Below, piece by piece: positions 41,190-51,329 of a stretch of 64,000 nucleotides of DNA. Both the position numbers and the translations under genes were made by a program. Numbering within the stretch: the first letter of the stretch is position 1; each line of letters starts with the position of its first letter. The stretch spans positions 19,208,501 to 19,272,500 of the forward strand of contig JAZHRO010000036.1 of assembly GCA_037157565.1 (NCBI GenBank). The letters run 5' to 3'. The notes below the pieces were generated by a model. The model saw only the letters and a program-made list of their open reading frames with translations. It did no database searches and was not told where the DNA came from. Source of the stretch: Thalassia testudinum. Lineage: Eukaryota > Streptophyta > Magnoliopsida > Alismatales > Hydrocharitaceae.

Positions 41190-43735
41190 CATCATGTACC
41201 CCGTATTTCTTCAATAGAGATCTAAAATGAGAATGGATAAAGTGACTTGCCCCCATCGCTAATCAGAGTGTAGGGAACTCAAATCTTGCAAAAATAAATT
41301 CCTGAACAAAAGATTTAACGGTCTTATGATCAGCCCATCTTGTCGGGATGGCTTCAATGCTCTTCAAGACATAGTCAACTGTGAGAAGTTTGTACTTGAA
41401 GCCAAGCGAGTTTGGAAATGGGCCCATAAAGTCAATGCTCCAAACGTCAAATACTTCTATGACTAGAATGGGTTGGAGAGGCACCATGTCTCTCTGGGTC
41501 ATAGAACCAATTGACTGACATTGCTTATAGCATTTGGTAAAATCGTGTGTATCTTTGAAAATAGTTGGCCAGAAGAAACTCGACTGCAAAATCTTCACAG
41601 TGGTTTTCCGGCCTGAAAAATGATTACCACAAGCATCGTTGTGGCAAAAAGATAGCACACTCGAAATTTTTGGGTTAGGGATGCACCTTTTGATATCTGA
41701 TCAACCCTAATGTGAAAGAGCAAGGGCTTGTCCTAGAAATAAAATTTGGCTTCTAAAATGAATTTAAGTTTCTGGTTCTTGGATAAACCCCTGGGAAACT
41801 TGTCTATGACATGATAATTTGTAATATCTATGTACTAGGTAAACTCAACAGAATTAACGGCCAAAAGAGACTCATCTGGGAATTGATCTAAGATAGGTAG
41901 GGAATAGGCGGTCTGTTGTGGGTCTAGCCGAGATAGGTGGTCCACCACCACATTTTGAGGTCTGGCTTTGACATGAATCTCGACATCAAATTCCTGCAAA
42001 AGAAGGACCCATCTGATAAGATGAGGTTTGCATCCTTCCTTTCCAACAAATGCTGGAGGATGGATGATCAGTGAAAATAATCACTTTTGACCCAAGTAAA
42101 TAAGATCTAAACTTCTCCAACCTGAATACTATTGCTAGAAGTTCTTTCTCAATAATCGTATAATTACACTGAGCCTCATTCAGCATCTTGCTAGAATAGT
42201 AGATTACAAATAGATGGCACTCTCGATGTTGGCCTAGAATGGCTCCGACAGCGAAATCGAAGGCGTCACACATCATCTCAAAATCGAGAGACCAGCCGAG
42301 TGGTTGGAGAATCGTGAATTAGATATAGCACTTCGTAAGGTCTCGAAAGTGCTGAGACACGAGGAATAGAAGTCAAATTGGACGTCGGCTACCAGAAGGT
42401 TTGTCAAAGGATGGGCAATTTTCTAGAAATCACGAATGAATCTTTGGTAAAATCTGACATAACCTAAGAATGATCTGATCTGCTTAACCGAGCTAGGTGG
42501 AGGTAGTTGAGAAATGACTTCAGATTTAGCTTGGTCGACCTCGAGTCTATCAAAAGAGATCCTGTATCCTAGTACAATGCCATCCCTCACCATAAAATGG
42601 TTTTTCTCCCATAAAAATGCTAGGTTTACTTCTATGCACCTCCTTGGGATCTTTGTGAGGTTATCAAGACAAGGCAAGAAATCATCTCTGAAGATGGAGA
42701 AGTCATCCATAAATACTTCTACATAGTCCCTAATCATATTAGAGAAAATGGCCATTATGCAACACTGAAATGTCGTTGGTGCATTGCAGAGGCCGAAGGG
42801 CATTCGCTTAAAAGAGAATGTTCTAAAGGGACATGTAAAAGTAGTCTTGTCCTGTTCTTCCAGGTTAATTGCAACCCGATTATACCCAGAGTATCCATCC
42901 AGAAAATAAAAGAAACTGCACCTGGCTAACCATTCTAAGATCTGATCAATAAAAGGTAAAGGAAATGAACCTTTTTGGTAGTTGTGTTCAGTTTCTTATA
43001 ATTGATGCAAACCTGCCACGAAGTCGTGGTGTGGGTCGGAATGAATTCTCCCTTGTCATTCTTGATTACAGTGATTCCTGCTTTCTTGGCCATAATTTGA
43101 ATAGGACTCACCCACTAGCATTTGGGTTTAGCTGTCTCTGAGGTTGTTTATGAGGTTTCACCCCCTCATTCGTATAAATATGATGAGTGCAATACAAGGG
43201 GCGAATCCCACAGAGATCAGCAATGCTCCACCCGATAGCAGCCCTATGTGCTTGTAAGATAGAGATCAATTGATGCTCTTGTTCTGGGGTCAAGTGAGCA
43301 CTAATAATCATTGGGTATGTCTCACTATCACCCAAAATCACATACTTGAGTGAATTTGGTAAGGGCTTCAACTCAATTACGCATGGGTGGGAATCAGATT
43401 TGTGCATGGGAGGAGAAGAATCGATAGAGGAAATCTGATAATCCTGATTTTCGTGAATTCTCACTGATTCCCCACCTATGAAGAGGTTGGCTATGATTGC
43501 ATTGACGGGAAATCCACTTGTCGCAGTCACTCCATCCTACGTCAATAGGGGCAAATCAGTACTTAGTGGGATAGGATACTCAGAATCTGGGGAGTTGTGA
43601 TCAGATGAACACCCTAGACAATTAGATCCACGGGATGAAATGTGCATGGCATTAGCCTTGATCCTGTGTGTATCAAGATCCAAAAACCTTGACAGTGAAG
43701 ATGAATGTGACATTGGGTCATTACAAAGGAGCCCA
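41190..43735 (-). pseudogene. E4 pol relic: linker, RT, RNase H and part of integrase
   Basis: On the minus strand: a Ser/Asp-rich linker with RGSNCLGCSSDHNSPDSEY (about 43570-43735), pre-RT CVIELKPLPNSLKYVILGDSE, YCTHHIYTNEG, a frameshift, RT motifs YFLDGYSGYNR and MPFGLCNAPTTFQCC, the catalytic FMDD at about 42705-42720, IVLGYRISFDRLEVDQ and IRSFLGYVRFYQRFI. RNase [32 protein letters not shown] and IIFTDH at 41986-42276. Integrase: FCHNDACGNHFSGRKT finger, VWSIDFMGPF and WADHKTV at 41263-41658, ending at about 41190 within the core, in a KKYG-like segment. Many stops; more diverged from E3 than E2 is. Confidence 0.85.
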
Positions 43736-44231
43736 ATGTTCCCACAAAAGCTGAGTCTTCATCTTCCCCGTCCACCTTTATTAGATCACAGCTGAGTCTT
43801 CAAAGTCGATTTCAGTCTGTTTGACTCCTGTGCACTCCATGAATTTTTTCAAATTCCACAAATTGAATATTTTTGAAGGAATGGTGGCATTGGAAAGATA
43901 ATTTGAAAATCTCGCACTTGTCCGAATTTCAAAGTTTTTAGATCACTAGAAATGCAACAAATGATTTTTCAAATCCATATCAAAACTCTGGCCAAATTTC
44001 TAAAAATAGCAATAAGGCTCTTTAAAGTATTTTCAATCCCAACTAAGCCTTTTCACCAATTTTTTTTTAAATTTTGTGAATGATTTTTTTCAACAACGAA
44101 TTCTTATCTAAGTGATGGTGTGTACTTGAATTTCTTCAACTGCTCTCAATGCCTGCACAAAATCCACGTTTCGTACCTGCACATCAAAGACAATACACTA
44201 AATCAGATATCAAATGAAGAATTGTCGTGCC
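43736..44231 (-). other. E4 leader-like sequence
   Basis: Between pol and PBS, without recognisable gag. Just after the PBS on the minus strand, a pyrimidine-rich run ends in GATGTGCAG/GTACG (about 44175-44190), like the acceptor-like signals in E1 and E2. The part near 43736-43870 may still be protease-RT linker (acidic residues in one frame). Confidence 0.45.
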
Positions 44232-44249
44232 TTCCTGGCAACGGCGTTG
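44232..44249 (-). other. Decayed tRNA-Asp primer-binding site of E4
   Basis: The plus strand reads TTCCTGGCAACGGCGTTG, matching the complement of the intact site at 13 of 18 positions. Four of the five differences are C-to-T on this strand. It lies 3 bp inside the end of the LTR. Confidence 0.7.
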
Positions 44250-44252
44250 TTT

Positions 44253-45965
44253 TGTCGTAACGTGGAATTACGATTTTGAAATACTTTTGTCGTAGTATAG
44301 TGCGAAAACATGTTGACAAACAAATATAACGAAACTTTGGTAAGTCTCGATCGAACTCAAGGAGGTAGAAATGTGACTTGATTTCAATACCGATCTATTC
44401 TAACTAGAACTAGAATAGTATGAAAGATAGATATATGATATGAGGCAAATCAACTTTATTCAAGTAGTAATCATGCAAGTTGTCCATCTAGTTGAATGCT
44501 TGACAAGAAGATTAACTAGAATAACTTGAACTAAATTAAAATAACTAGAACAACTACTAGACTAGAACTACTAGAAGAATTGAAAACAACAATCTATTCT
44601 ACTAGAAAAAGGGCACCAAGGGTGGTCCTTGGTGGCCTTTGGATAGACATGGAGTAGCAGCAGCAGTGCACCAAGGGTGGCCTTGGTGGACGTCTTGGAG
44701 GAAGAGGGCTCTTCATAGGAGAAGGGAGCGGGAGATGTGCGGAGATGAAATTGCCTCTCAAATGGGGGGGTCTGGGGTCCTTTTTATAACAAATGTGAGG
44801 AGCAAAATGGGTTTTTTTAGACCCTTAATCCATGCAACTGATCTGGACCCACAAGATCCATTGATTTGGAGATTATGGCTCAGATCACGTCAAAATCCCA
44901 CGTCTACGCGCCTCCATCATGTGCCCAATGCATGCATGCATGAGATCACACCACGTGGCACACATTACGTCACCCGATCCACCACCACAGCTTTCCTCGA
45001 ACATGCTCCCACTTTCAATCTTAGTTGTTCGATTGCGACGATCGATAGTTGAGATCATGCACGCTACCGCCTTAATGTGCCCCTTGTACAATGACGCATC
45101 CCTCTACGCGTCCATCCATTCATCATCACGTGGCTCAATCTGATGGTCCACCGCACTCCACGTAGCTCGCCCTACACTCTTCGATCGTGCATCGATGCTT
45201 TAATTTTTGTGGCACGCCACCACTTTTGATTTATAGGCTTGTCGTTCCTCGAACGCTCGCCTCACGTTGCTGGTTGACCATCGCACTACGCGCATGGATG
45301 GTTGTGGTTTTGAATTCTTTCTCGCGTGCTCTCAGCCATTGGATGACGATCCAATAGCTGAGATGAGGCCTCCTTTGATGAAGAGTGTGGGGGCGGGTCC
45401 GACAACGTGGCTCAATCATGGTCACTGGATGACGATCCTATGACCTTGCATTTTGCTTCACTGGCTGAGGGTGCGGTAGAGGGCTGTTGGGATAGTGCCA
45501 CATGGCACCATCCTGACCGTCCATCTTCCAGCCTTTGTAGTTGGTGCTACAAGGCTCCGATTGAGGTGAGTTTTGCACCATCAGACTGCGATCGTTGATC
45601 TGGATCCATCCTTATGGTCAGATTTAGCATCTGAGGTTCGGATTTAAGCCACCTTGCCCGTTGGCCTTTGATCTTCAACGGATTGTATATGATGCTATGG
45701 AAGTTTGATCAAGACGATTTCAGAAGTGTTGGACTCCAATCATCATCCTGATCAAATCCGTACGGTCAAATTTATCATCCACGACTCTGAATCATTTGCA
45801 ATTATTATTGCCTCTTAATTAGAACATAAAATAGCATTATTATTTACACGGCTAAACAAATCAACTATAATGCAAAATATGCTGCTCATGCATGCATTAT
45901 TCCTAAGTTACGCTAGGATCTAACTTAATTTAGGTAGATTAGGTCCTATGATTGCTGCGCAATCA
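44253..45965 (-). repeat. E4 5' LTR
   Basis: 1.7 kb. On the minus strand it starts TGATTGCGCAGCAATCA (45965 downward). The U3 part (45480-45960) matches the E1-family LTRs at 1-518 and 1362-1715, and it contains a one-mismatch copy of the G-box palindrome. A TTATAAAAAGG box lies on the minus strand at about 44781-44790. The U5 end has GAGTTCGATCGAGACTT-like sequence (about 44345-44365), a diverged form of the common motif. The mixed resemblance (S1/S2-like terminus, E1-like U3) suggests recombination between LTR families. The ORFs over it are chance. Confidence 0.7.
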
Positions 45966-46191
45966 GAGGGATGAACGACTGATCAACTCAAGGGGGAGGG
46001 AGCTGATAGGGGTTGCGAGTGAGGGTGTAGCTCCTTATCTAGATGCGAGGTGGATTAGGTGACCGCATCAGTGGGCCAGGGAATGTTAGGTCTTAACAAT
46101 GGATGTCTGTTAGTGAGGAGTACGGGAACTTTTAGAGTTGAAGAGCAGTTGTTGGATGTGATCTGGGTGAGGGAGCGAAGGTGCTCGCATT

Positions 46192-48549
46192 GTTGTTTGG
46201 AATGTCGTAGATCGCGTATTTGATAGAAAAAAGTGTCGTAGTATAGTCGCGAAGTACGATCCAACAAAGATATTATTTTACAAAAATTACGAGATTTGAG
46301 TCCCGGTCGTTCGTCTCTGGGAGGCATTACTTTCACTTTTGAAATCGAGCTTTTTACTACTCTACTTCGTTTAAAGACGCACGCCAGTTTCCAATCTCCT
46401 AACTAAAACTTCACCCTTCTGTTATTAACTCAGATCACATGCGCATGCGTCAAGTAAATTATGAAAGTGAATGTGTGAGTTTCTGTGTGCACGATTCTAG
46501 TGAGGTGGTGACTAGTTATGGAGAAAGCATCTATTGTTAGATTTTCAATATCCTCAGGAAATGACATGCTGGTGCGTAATAGATAGTTAAAGAGCAGGCA
46601 CTTAAATCACATAAATACGATAATTATTAAGCTCGTGGTGATTTCAAACACATAAAGATATATATATATATAAATGCATTTTCATTTATTCATTGGGGAG
46701 TTGTTTGCATAAGGAATCTAGAGGAAAGCTTGTACATAAGTGCTTGAAAATTAAACCTAGCTACCAGAAAATGATTGCATACAAGAATCGATGGGGGTAT
46801 TTCGCATGGATCATTGGGGGAGAAATAAGACTACACTACTAAGCAGTAAATAAAAGCAATAAAATTATGAAGAGCATGAATTAAATCTAAAAGAATAAAA
46901 GGGCATTCAGGGGTGGTCCCCGATGGCCGTGGAGTGGTCGGGAGGAGAATAAGGGGCGGCCAATGTAGCTTAGGCCGACCCTTGGAGAGAGGTAGGGTTG
47001 ATCCAGCATCCCGGCATGGAGTCATCCATGATGGTGGTGAGCTCGTGGAGGTTGAGTAGCTAACCTAAGTGAAGGTGGGCGTGTATGGAGCTAATGAGGT
47101 AAGTGGTGCCAATGGAAGCCAAGGATGTGAATGGGTGCACTTGGCCGCCCATGGGGTCTTTTTATAGACCCAATGGCTTCTCTCTAGGGAGGCGTGGAAC
47201 TCTCTAGAGAGAGTCCAAGAGTGGCTGGCCACATGTGGGTGGAGGTGGTCTTTGAGATCCAAAAATTGTGGATCTCAATTTGAATGCCTCTTGGTTGTTA
47301 AATTTGGCAACCAAGAGGTGGCGCCATCTCAAGAGAACTCTAGAGAATTCTAGAGGAGTGTGTGTGTGAATGGGTGTGTGTGTGTGTGTGTGTGTGGTCG
47401 TGCTTTACATGGTTAGGTGGCTTAGGATAGGTCCTAAGGGGTTTGTGTAGGTGTAGGTCTTGATTTTAGGGTTACAAACCCTAGTTGCTAAGGTGAAAAT
47501 GCAATTAAACTTAACCTGAGTTTAATTGAATGAGTGTGAGCCTAATTGAGGGTGACATAACTCAATCAGGTTGGGTTTAGGTCAATTGGACTCTCACTAA
47601 GTCCAATTGAACTTGTGTGGGCTGAGATCTAAGCTCAATTGGACTCAATGAGTCCAATTGACTTAGGTGAAGGTAATTGACTTAATCTAAGTCAATTAGG
47701 TTTGGTGAGGACCTAATTAGGTCCTTAGGTAGTTCTAGAGGTGATGTACTAGGGTTAGGACACCTTAATTTAGGTTCCTATGGGGTTGGGATTAGGTTTG
47801 GGGAGCTAGAGATCCAAGATCAAGACTTAAATCTCAAAACAGGGACTGGAGACCAGTATCAGACGTCCAAAAATAGGATCAGATGACTTATACTCAAAAA
47901 TCAGAAGTCCAGACTTCAGTTCTGGACGTCCAATTTCAGTCAGGGGGAAATCAAGGTTCTATTTTGGGTATTCTGCAGAAATTGGACGTCTGACAAAGTG
48001 TCTAGACGTCCAATAACACTGCAGAAATGGGTTTAAGGTGTGCGGGAGATGGCTAAGGGTCTTGGACGTCATATAACTTATCTGGACGTCCAGATAAGGG
48101 TTGGAACTAGGGCTTTAAGGCTTCCTAGGGTGTTGTGACCTAATCTAAGGGTGGCTAAGGCTTGGGGAAGTCTCTAAGCTATCCTAGGGCAAGGATGGAC
48201 CTAAGCTCTTCACATTTTACTGCTTTATTCCTACTTATTAGAATAGCAAACTTTAACCCCCTTACATTATTGTTCCTATATTTAAACTAAGCCTTCTACT
48301 TCAGCTCTGCTACAACTCCCGTTATTCCTGATCCAGCTTCAGATCCTGCTCCAAATCCATCTCCAGATCTGCTTATTGCCTGCAGTTGACATAATGCACT
48401 TAATCAGCACATTATAACATTATTTTATGCATAGCTAAAGTAAAGTAATAAAGATGCAGATAATGTGTATGCATGCATGAATAACCCTACCTTATGCTAA
48501 GTCCTAGCTTAATCTAGGTCAATTAAGACCTATGATTGCTGCATAATCA
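46192..48549 (-). mobile_element. S2: solo LTR, inverted copy of S1
   Basis: Nearly full-length reverse complement of S1 (1716-4055): the GACGTC cluster, TTAATTGACCTAAATTA block, GTCCAATTGGACTC-type repeats, TATA box and U5 all match. It starts on the minus strand TGATTATGCAGCAATCA (hairpin weakened by two changes) and ends at the plus-strand TGTTTGG at 46192. Flanks ATTGT (46187-46191) and ACTGT (48550-48554) are a one-mismatch target duplication. A GT run lies at 47359-47396. The U5 motif is at about 46304-46325 (GAGTCCCGGTCGTTCGTCT on the plus strand). Confidence 0.85.
47158..47166 (-). promoter_or_regulatory. Putative TATA box of solo LTR S2
   Basis: On the minus strand CTATAAAAAGAC, the same place and context as TATAAAAATA in S1. 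Confidence 0.45.
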
Positions 48550-49192
48550 ACTGTCAATCTAAGGTTTAATCAAGATCCTCTCTTGGATCAATGGTGGACA
48601 GAATGGACGGTGGCTATTACATGTATTTTTCACGCATGAATAATGCATGTGAGGAGAGCATAAGGTGTAATGAGTATTTTACACTCAAGCCCAAAGGGGC
48701 AAATCGATATAGAAATTACATGGAAACCCATAAGTGATGAGAATGTATACAGACAGGTCCCTAAAGGATTTCAAAGAAGACCCTGTAGTTTGTAAAATGG
48801 TCCCTAGAATGTTTTAACTATAGAAATTGTGAAGGGAATGTGCTAGAATAAGGACGTAAGTGTAAAATTCTAAGTGCAAGGTCTTAATGAACTCAAAATG
48901 CCATGGACTTTTTATGGTATGTTAATTGAATATATTGGAACATAATTCAACCATTGATTTGTTCTTTTAAGCTCAAATTTGTGTTCAATTGGCATTTAGA
49001 ACATCCATTTACTTAATTAATAGATAATCTCTCAAAATTGACCTAATTATGAATTTTTAGCACAAATTGAGTGTTTTAGGTCATTTTCATTAATTTCCAC
49101 ACTTAACCCATTTATCATATTAATAAGATAGTGTTTAACCTAATTTTTAGCTTAACTTGGGCATTTTAGCTATGATGAGCCACACCTCATCA

Positions 49193-50905
49193 ATCCTTAG
49201 GGTGATGGGTCTAGTGGTGGATCATAGTTATCCTTATGAGGTTGTGGAATCAAGTTAGTGATTGGGTGACTAACCTCTTGATTGGTTTGGGGATCAAGGC
49301 CTATAGGGTCAGATTGGGAAATTCCTAAGTTCATATAATATTCAACATTGTGGTCCACATCCTTAGAATCTTATATCATTCCACAATCCTCAAATTGTTT
49401 GATGGCCTTAAAAATATTAATCTTCATCTTCTTGTCCCCAAATTTAATTTCCATATTGTCAGATTCACAATCAATGTTAGCTTTGGCAGTAGCTAAGAAT
49501 CACCTTCCTAGAATTATTGGTGTTCTTTAAATTTTTGGTACCTCCATGTCAAAGACCAAGAAATCCATAGGAAAATAAAAATCGTGGACCTTGACAATTA
49601 TATCCTCAATAATTCCCCACGGTGTGGTCACAGATCGATCAACCAATTGTAGTGTGACCTCAGTCAATTTTAATTCTCTAAAAGCAAATTTATCATATAA
49701 CACAGTTGGTATCAAATTGACGGAGGCACCTAAATCTAGAAGAGTCCTTTCAAAGACAATATTTCCAATGATGCATGAAATCGGAGGGGCTCCAGGATCT
49801 TTTTGTTTTAGGGGTAGATTTCTAAGGATAATTGCACTAGCTTGTTTAGATAACACTACCGTTTTAGATGACTTGGCCTGGCATTTTGGTGTGCACATTT
49901 CCTTCAGAAATTTTGCACAGGTCGGGATATTCTCAATTGCTTCTAGGCGTGGTATATTCACCTGGACTTGTTTAAAAATATAAAGCCACTCCTCAGACTG
50001 ACTGGTTTTCTTTTTCCTGGATTTGTTCAAGGCTTCAGGAAAGGGTGCTTGAGAGAAATCATGAGTGTTCAGGTCCTGAGTCTTGTCTTCTAAGTTATCT
50101 TGGTTTCCTAGGTCAGATTTAGGTTCCTCATGTTCTTGGTTAGATTTAGATTTGGGAAAGTAAGGATCTTAGATTTGTTTCCCACTTCTTAAAGTAACGG
50201 CACCAACAAAAGCATTAGGGTTAGAAGGTTTAGGTGGGTTTTACAAAATAGGTTTAGCCTGGTTAGGGTTAACAAAGGCAAGTGGGTACAGGGGAGGGTT
50301 GAACTATATGTGCCTGTTGCTCTCGTGTGTGATTTTGATTAACCTTATTAAAATTCTTAGGGCTAGGGATAGTTTGGGATGGCAACATCCCATGTTGTCT
50401 AGCATCTACTAATTGGTCCAATTGTCCTGTCAAATTAGTCCTTAATTGATTCATTTCCTCTTTATGTCTTAATTGCATTTCCCGTATTTTCTTGAGGACC
50501 AAACTCAGATCAGAGGGTTGGGTTTCATGAGTAGGCTGCAGCTGATAAGTGCGAGGTTGTGTACCTACTAGGTTGCCCAAAATTGTTTTGCCTAGTCAGG
50601 TTGGGACCATGGGTAGGTTTCTGGCTTAAATTAGGATGGTTACAACATCCAAAGTTGTAGGTATTCAAGTATGGGTCATTTCTAGTATATACCTAGAGTA
50701 CATTAACATCCTCAGAATAATTAGGCATCAGGATGCCTAATTCAGAATTTGAGGTCATCAAGGTCCCTCCTTGGTACCTAGAAAGAGATGGGTTCAAGTA
50801 AAGCTGACTCATGGGTGGAGCCATGGTTAGGTCATTAATATTGTGCACTAATTCTTGACCTAGAGGGTTAGGGAGTTGGGTGCAGGGTAAAACAGTTCTT
50901 TCTTG
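49193..50905 (-). pseudogene. E5 protease and C-terminal gag, Athila-like relic
   Basis: Minus strand. The protease piece at 49527-50030 has RTLLDLGASVNLIPTV (active site), VTLQLVDRS and FPMDFLVFDMEVPK. After a stop it continues toward 49350 as IILGRRFLATAKANIDCES in another frame. The preceding segment KQVQVNIPRLEAIENIPTCAKFLKEMCTPK matches the pre-protease part of E3. At 50269-50580 gag ends with coiled-coil sequence (LRHKEEMNQLRTNLTGQLDQL), and CNHPNLSQKPTHGPNLTRQ-like residues follow toward 50640. There are stops in the frame. The pol that should follow is absent to the left, unless the E4 pol is its displaced continuation. Confidence 0.8.
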
Positions 50906-50910
50906 GGCAA
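50906..50910. repeat. Target-site duplication of S3, left copy (GGCAA)
   Basis: GGCAA precedes the TG at 50911; the second copy at 56241-56245 follows the CCATCA at 56240. Confidence 0.88.
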
Positions 50911-51329
50911 TGTTGATGTGATTTCATTGAGTGTTAAGAGATGTGCGTTGTAGTACGATAAAAAATGCAATAGCATTTAAATTTATAAAGAGTGCTTGAA
51001 AATAGAGAAATTGAGTCCGAGGTCGTTTGTAGGGAGCAAATTGGCAATTACAATTCACTAGTCAAAATATCAAGAAGAATATATAATTCATATCACAATA
51101 ATACTCAGAAGAATATTTCAATAAATCAAAGCGTCAAAGTCCAAAAATATGGGGTTAAAATGGTGGTTTGAACCACCAATTAACCCTAATGTTTAGCTCA
51201 ACAATCAACTCAAATATATGAATAGTACTCTCAATCAAATGTAAGGCAAATGTTTTCACAGTAACCGGTAAATTAGAACCAAGTCAATGCTTCAGATGTC
51301 AAGGCAGATGTTCAAACGCCTTAACCTCA

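Larger units (their letters stand above)
41190..45965 (-). mobile_element. E4: internally deleted Athila-like element, minus strand
   Basis: From high to low coordinates: an LTR (45965-44253), a decayed PBS, about 0.5 kb of leader-like sequence, then the protease-RT linker, RT, RNase H and part of integrase, cut off at about 41190. Gag and the protease active site are absent between PBS and pol, so about 2.5-3 kb has been deleted. The 3' LTR is missing too. The LTR starts with the hairpin TGATTGC-GCA-GCAATCA on the minus strand. Confidence 0.75.
45966..49192 (-). mobile_element. D: LTR fragment of an E3-like family, split by solo LTR S2
   Basis: The minus strand from 49192 starts TGATGAG-GTGTGG-CTCATCA, a 7-bp stem as in E3, followed by TAGCTAAAATGCCCAAG. 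It is interrupted at 48549 by S2 and seems to go on at 46191-45966 before E4 begins. The candidate target duplication to the right is ATCCT (49193-49197); the left end is not found, so whether D was a solo LTR in E5 or part of a larger element is open. The AT-rich part 48600-49190 has no coding potential. Confidence 0.55.

Noticed and set aside
44639..45598. Short ORFs suggestive of a host gene (137 codons and less)
   Set aside because: They lie within the E4 LTR, show no domain, and overlap on both strands.
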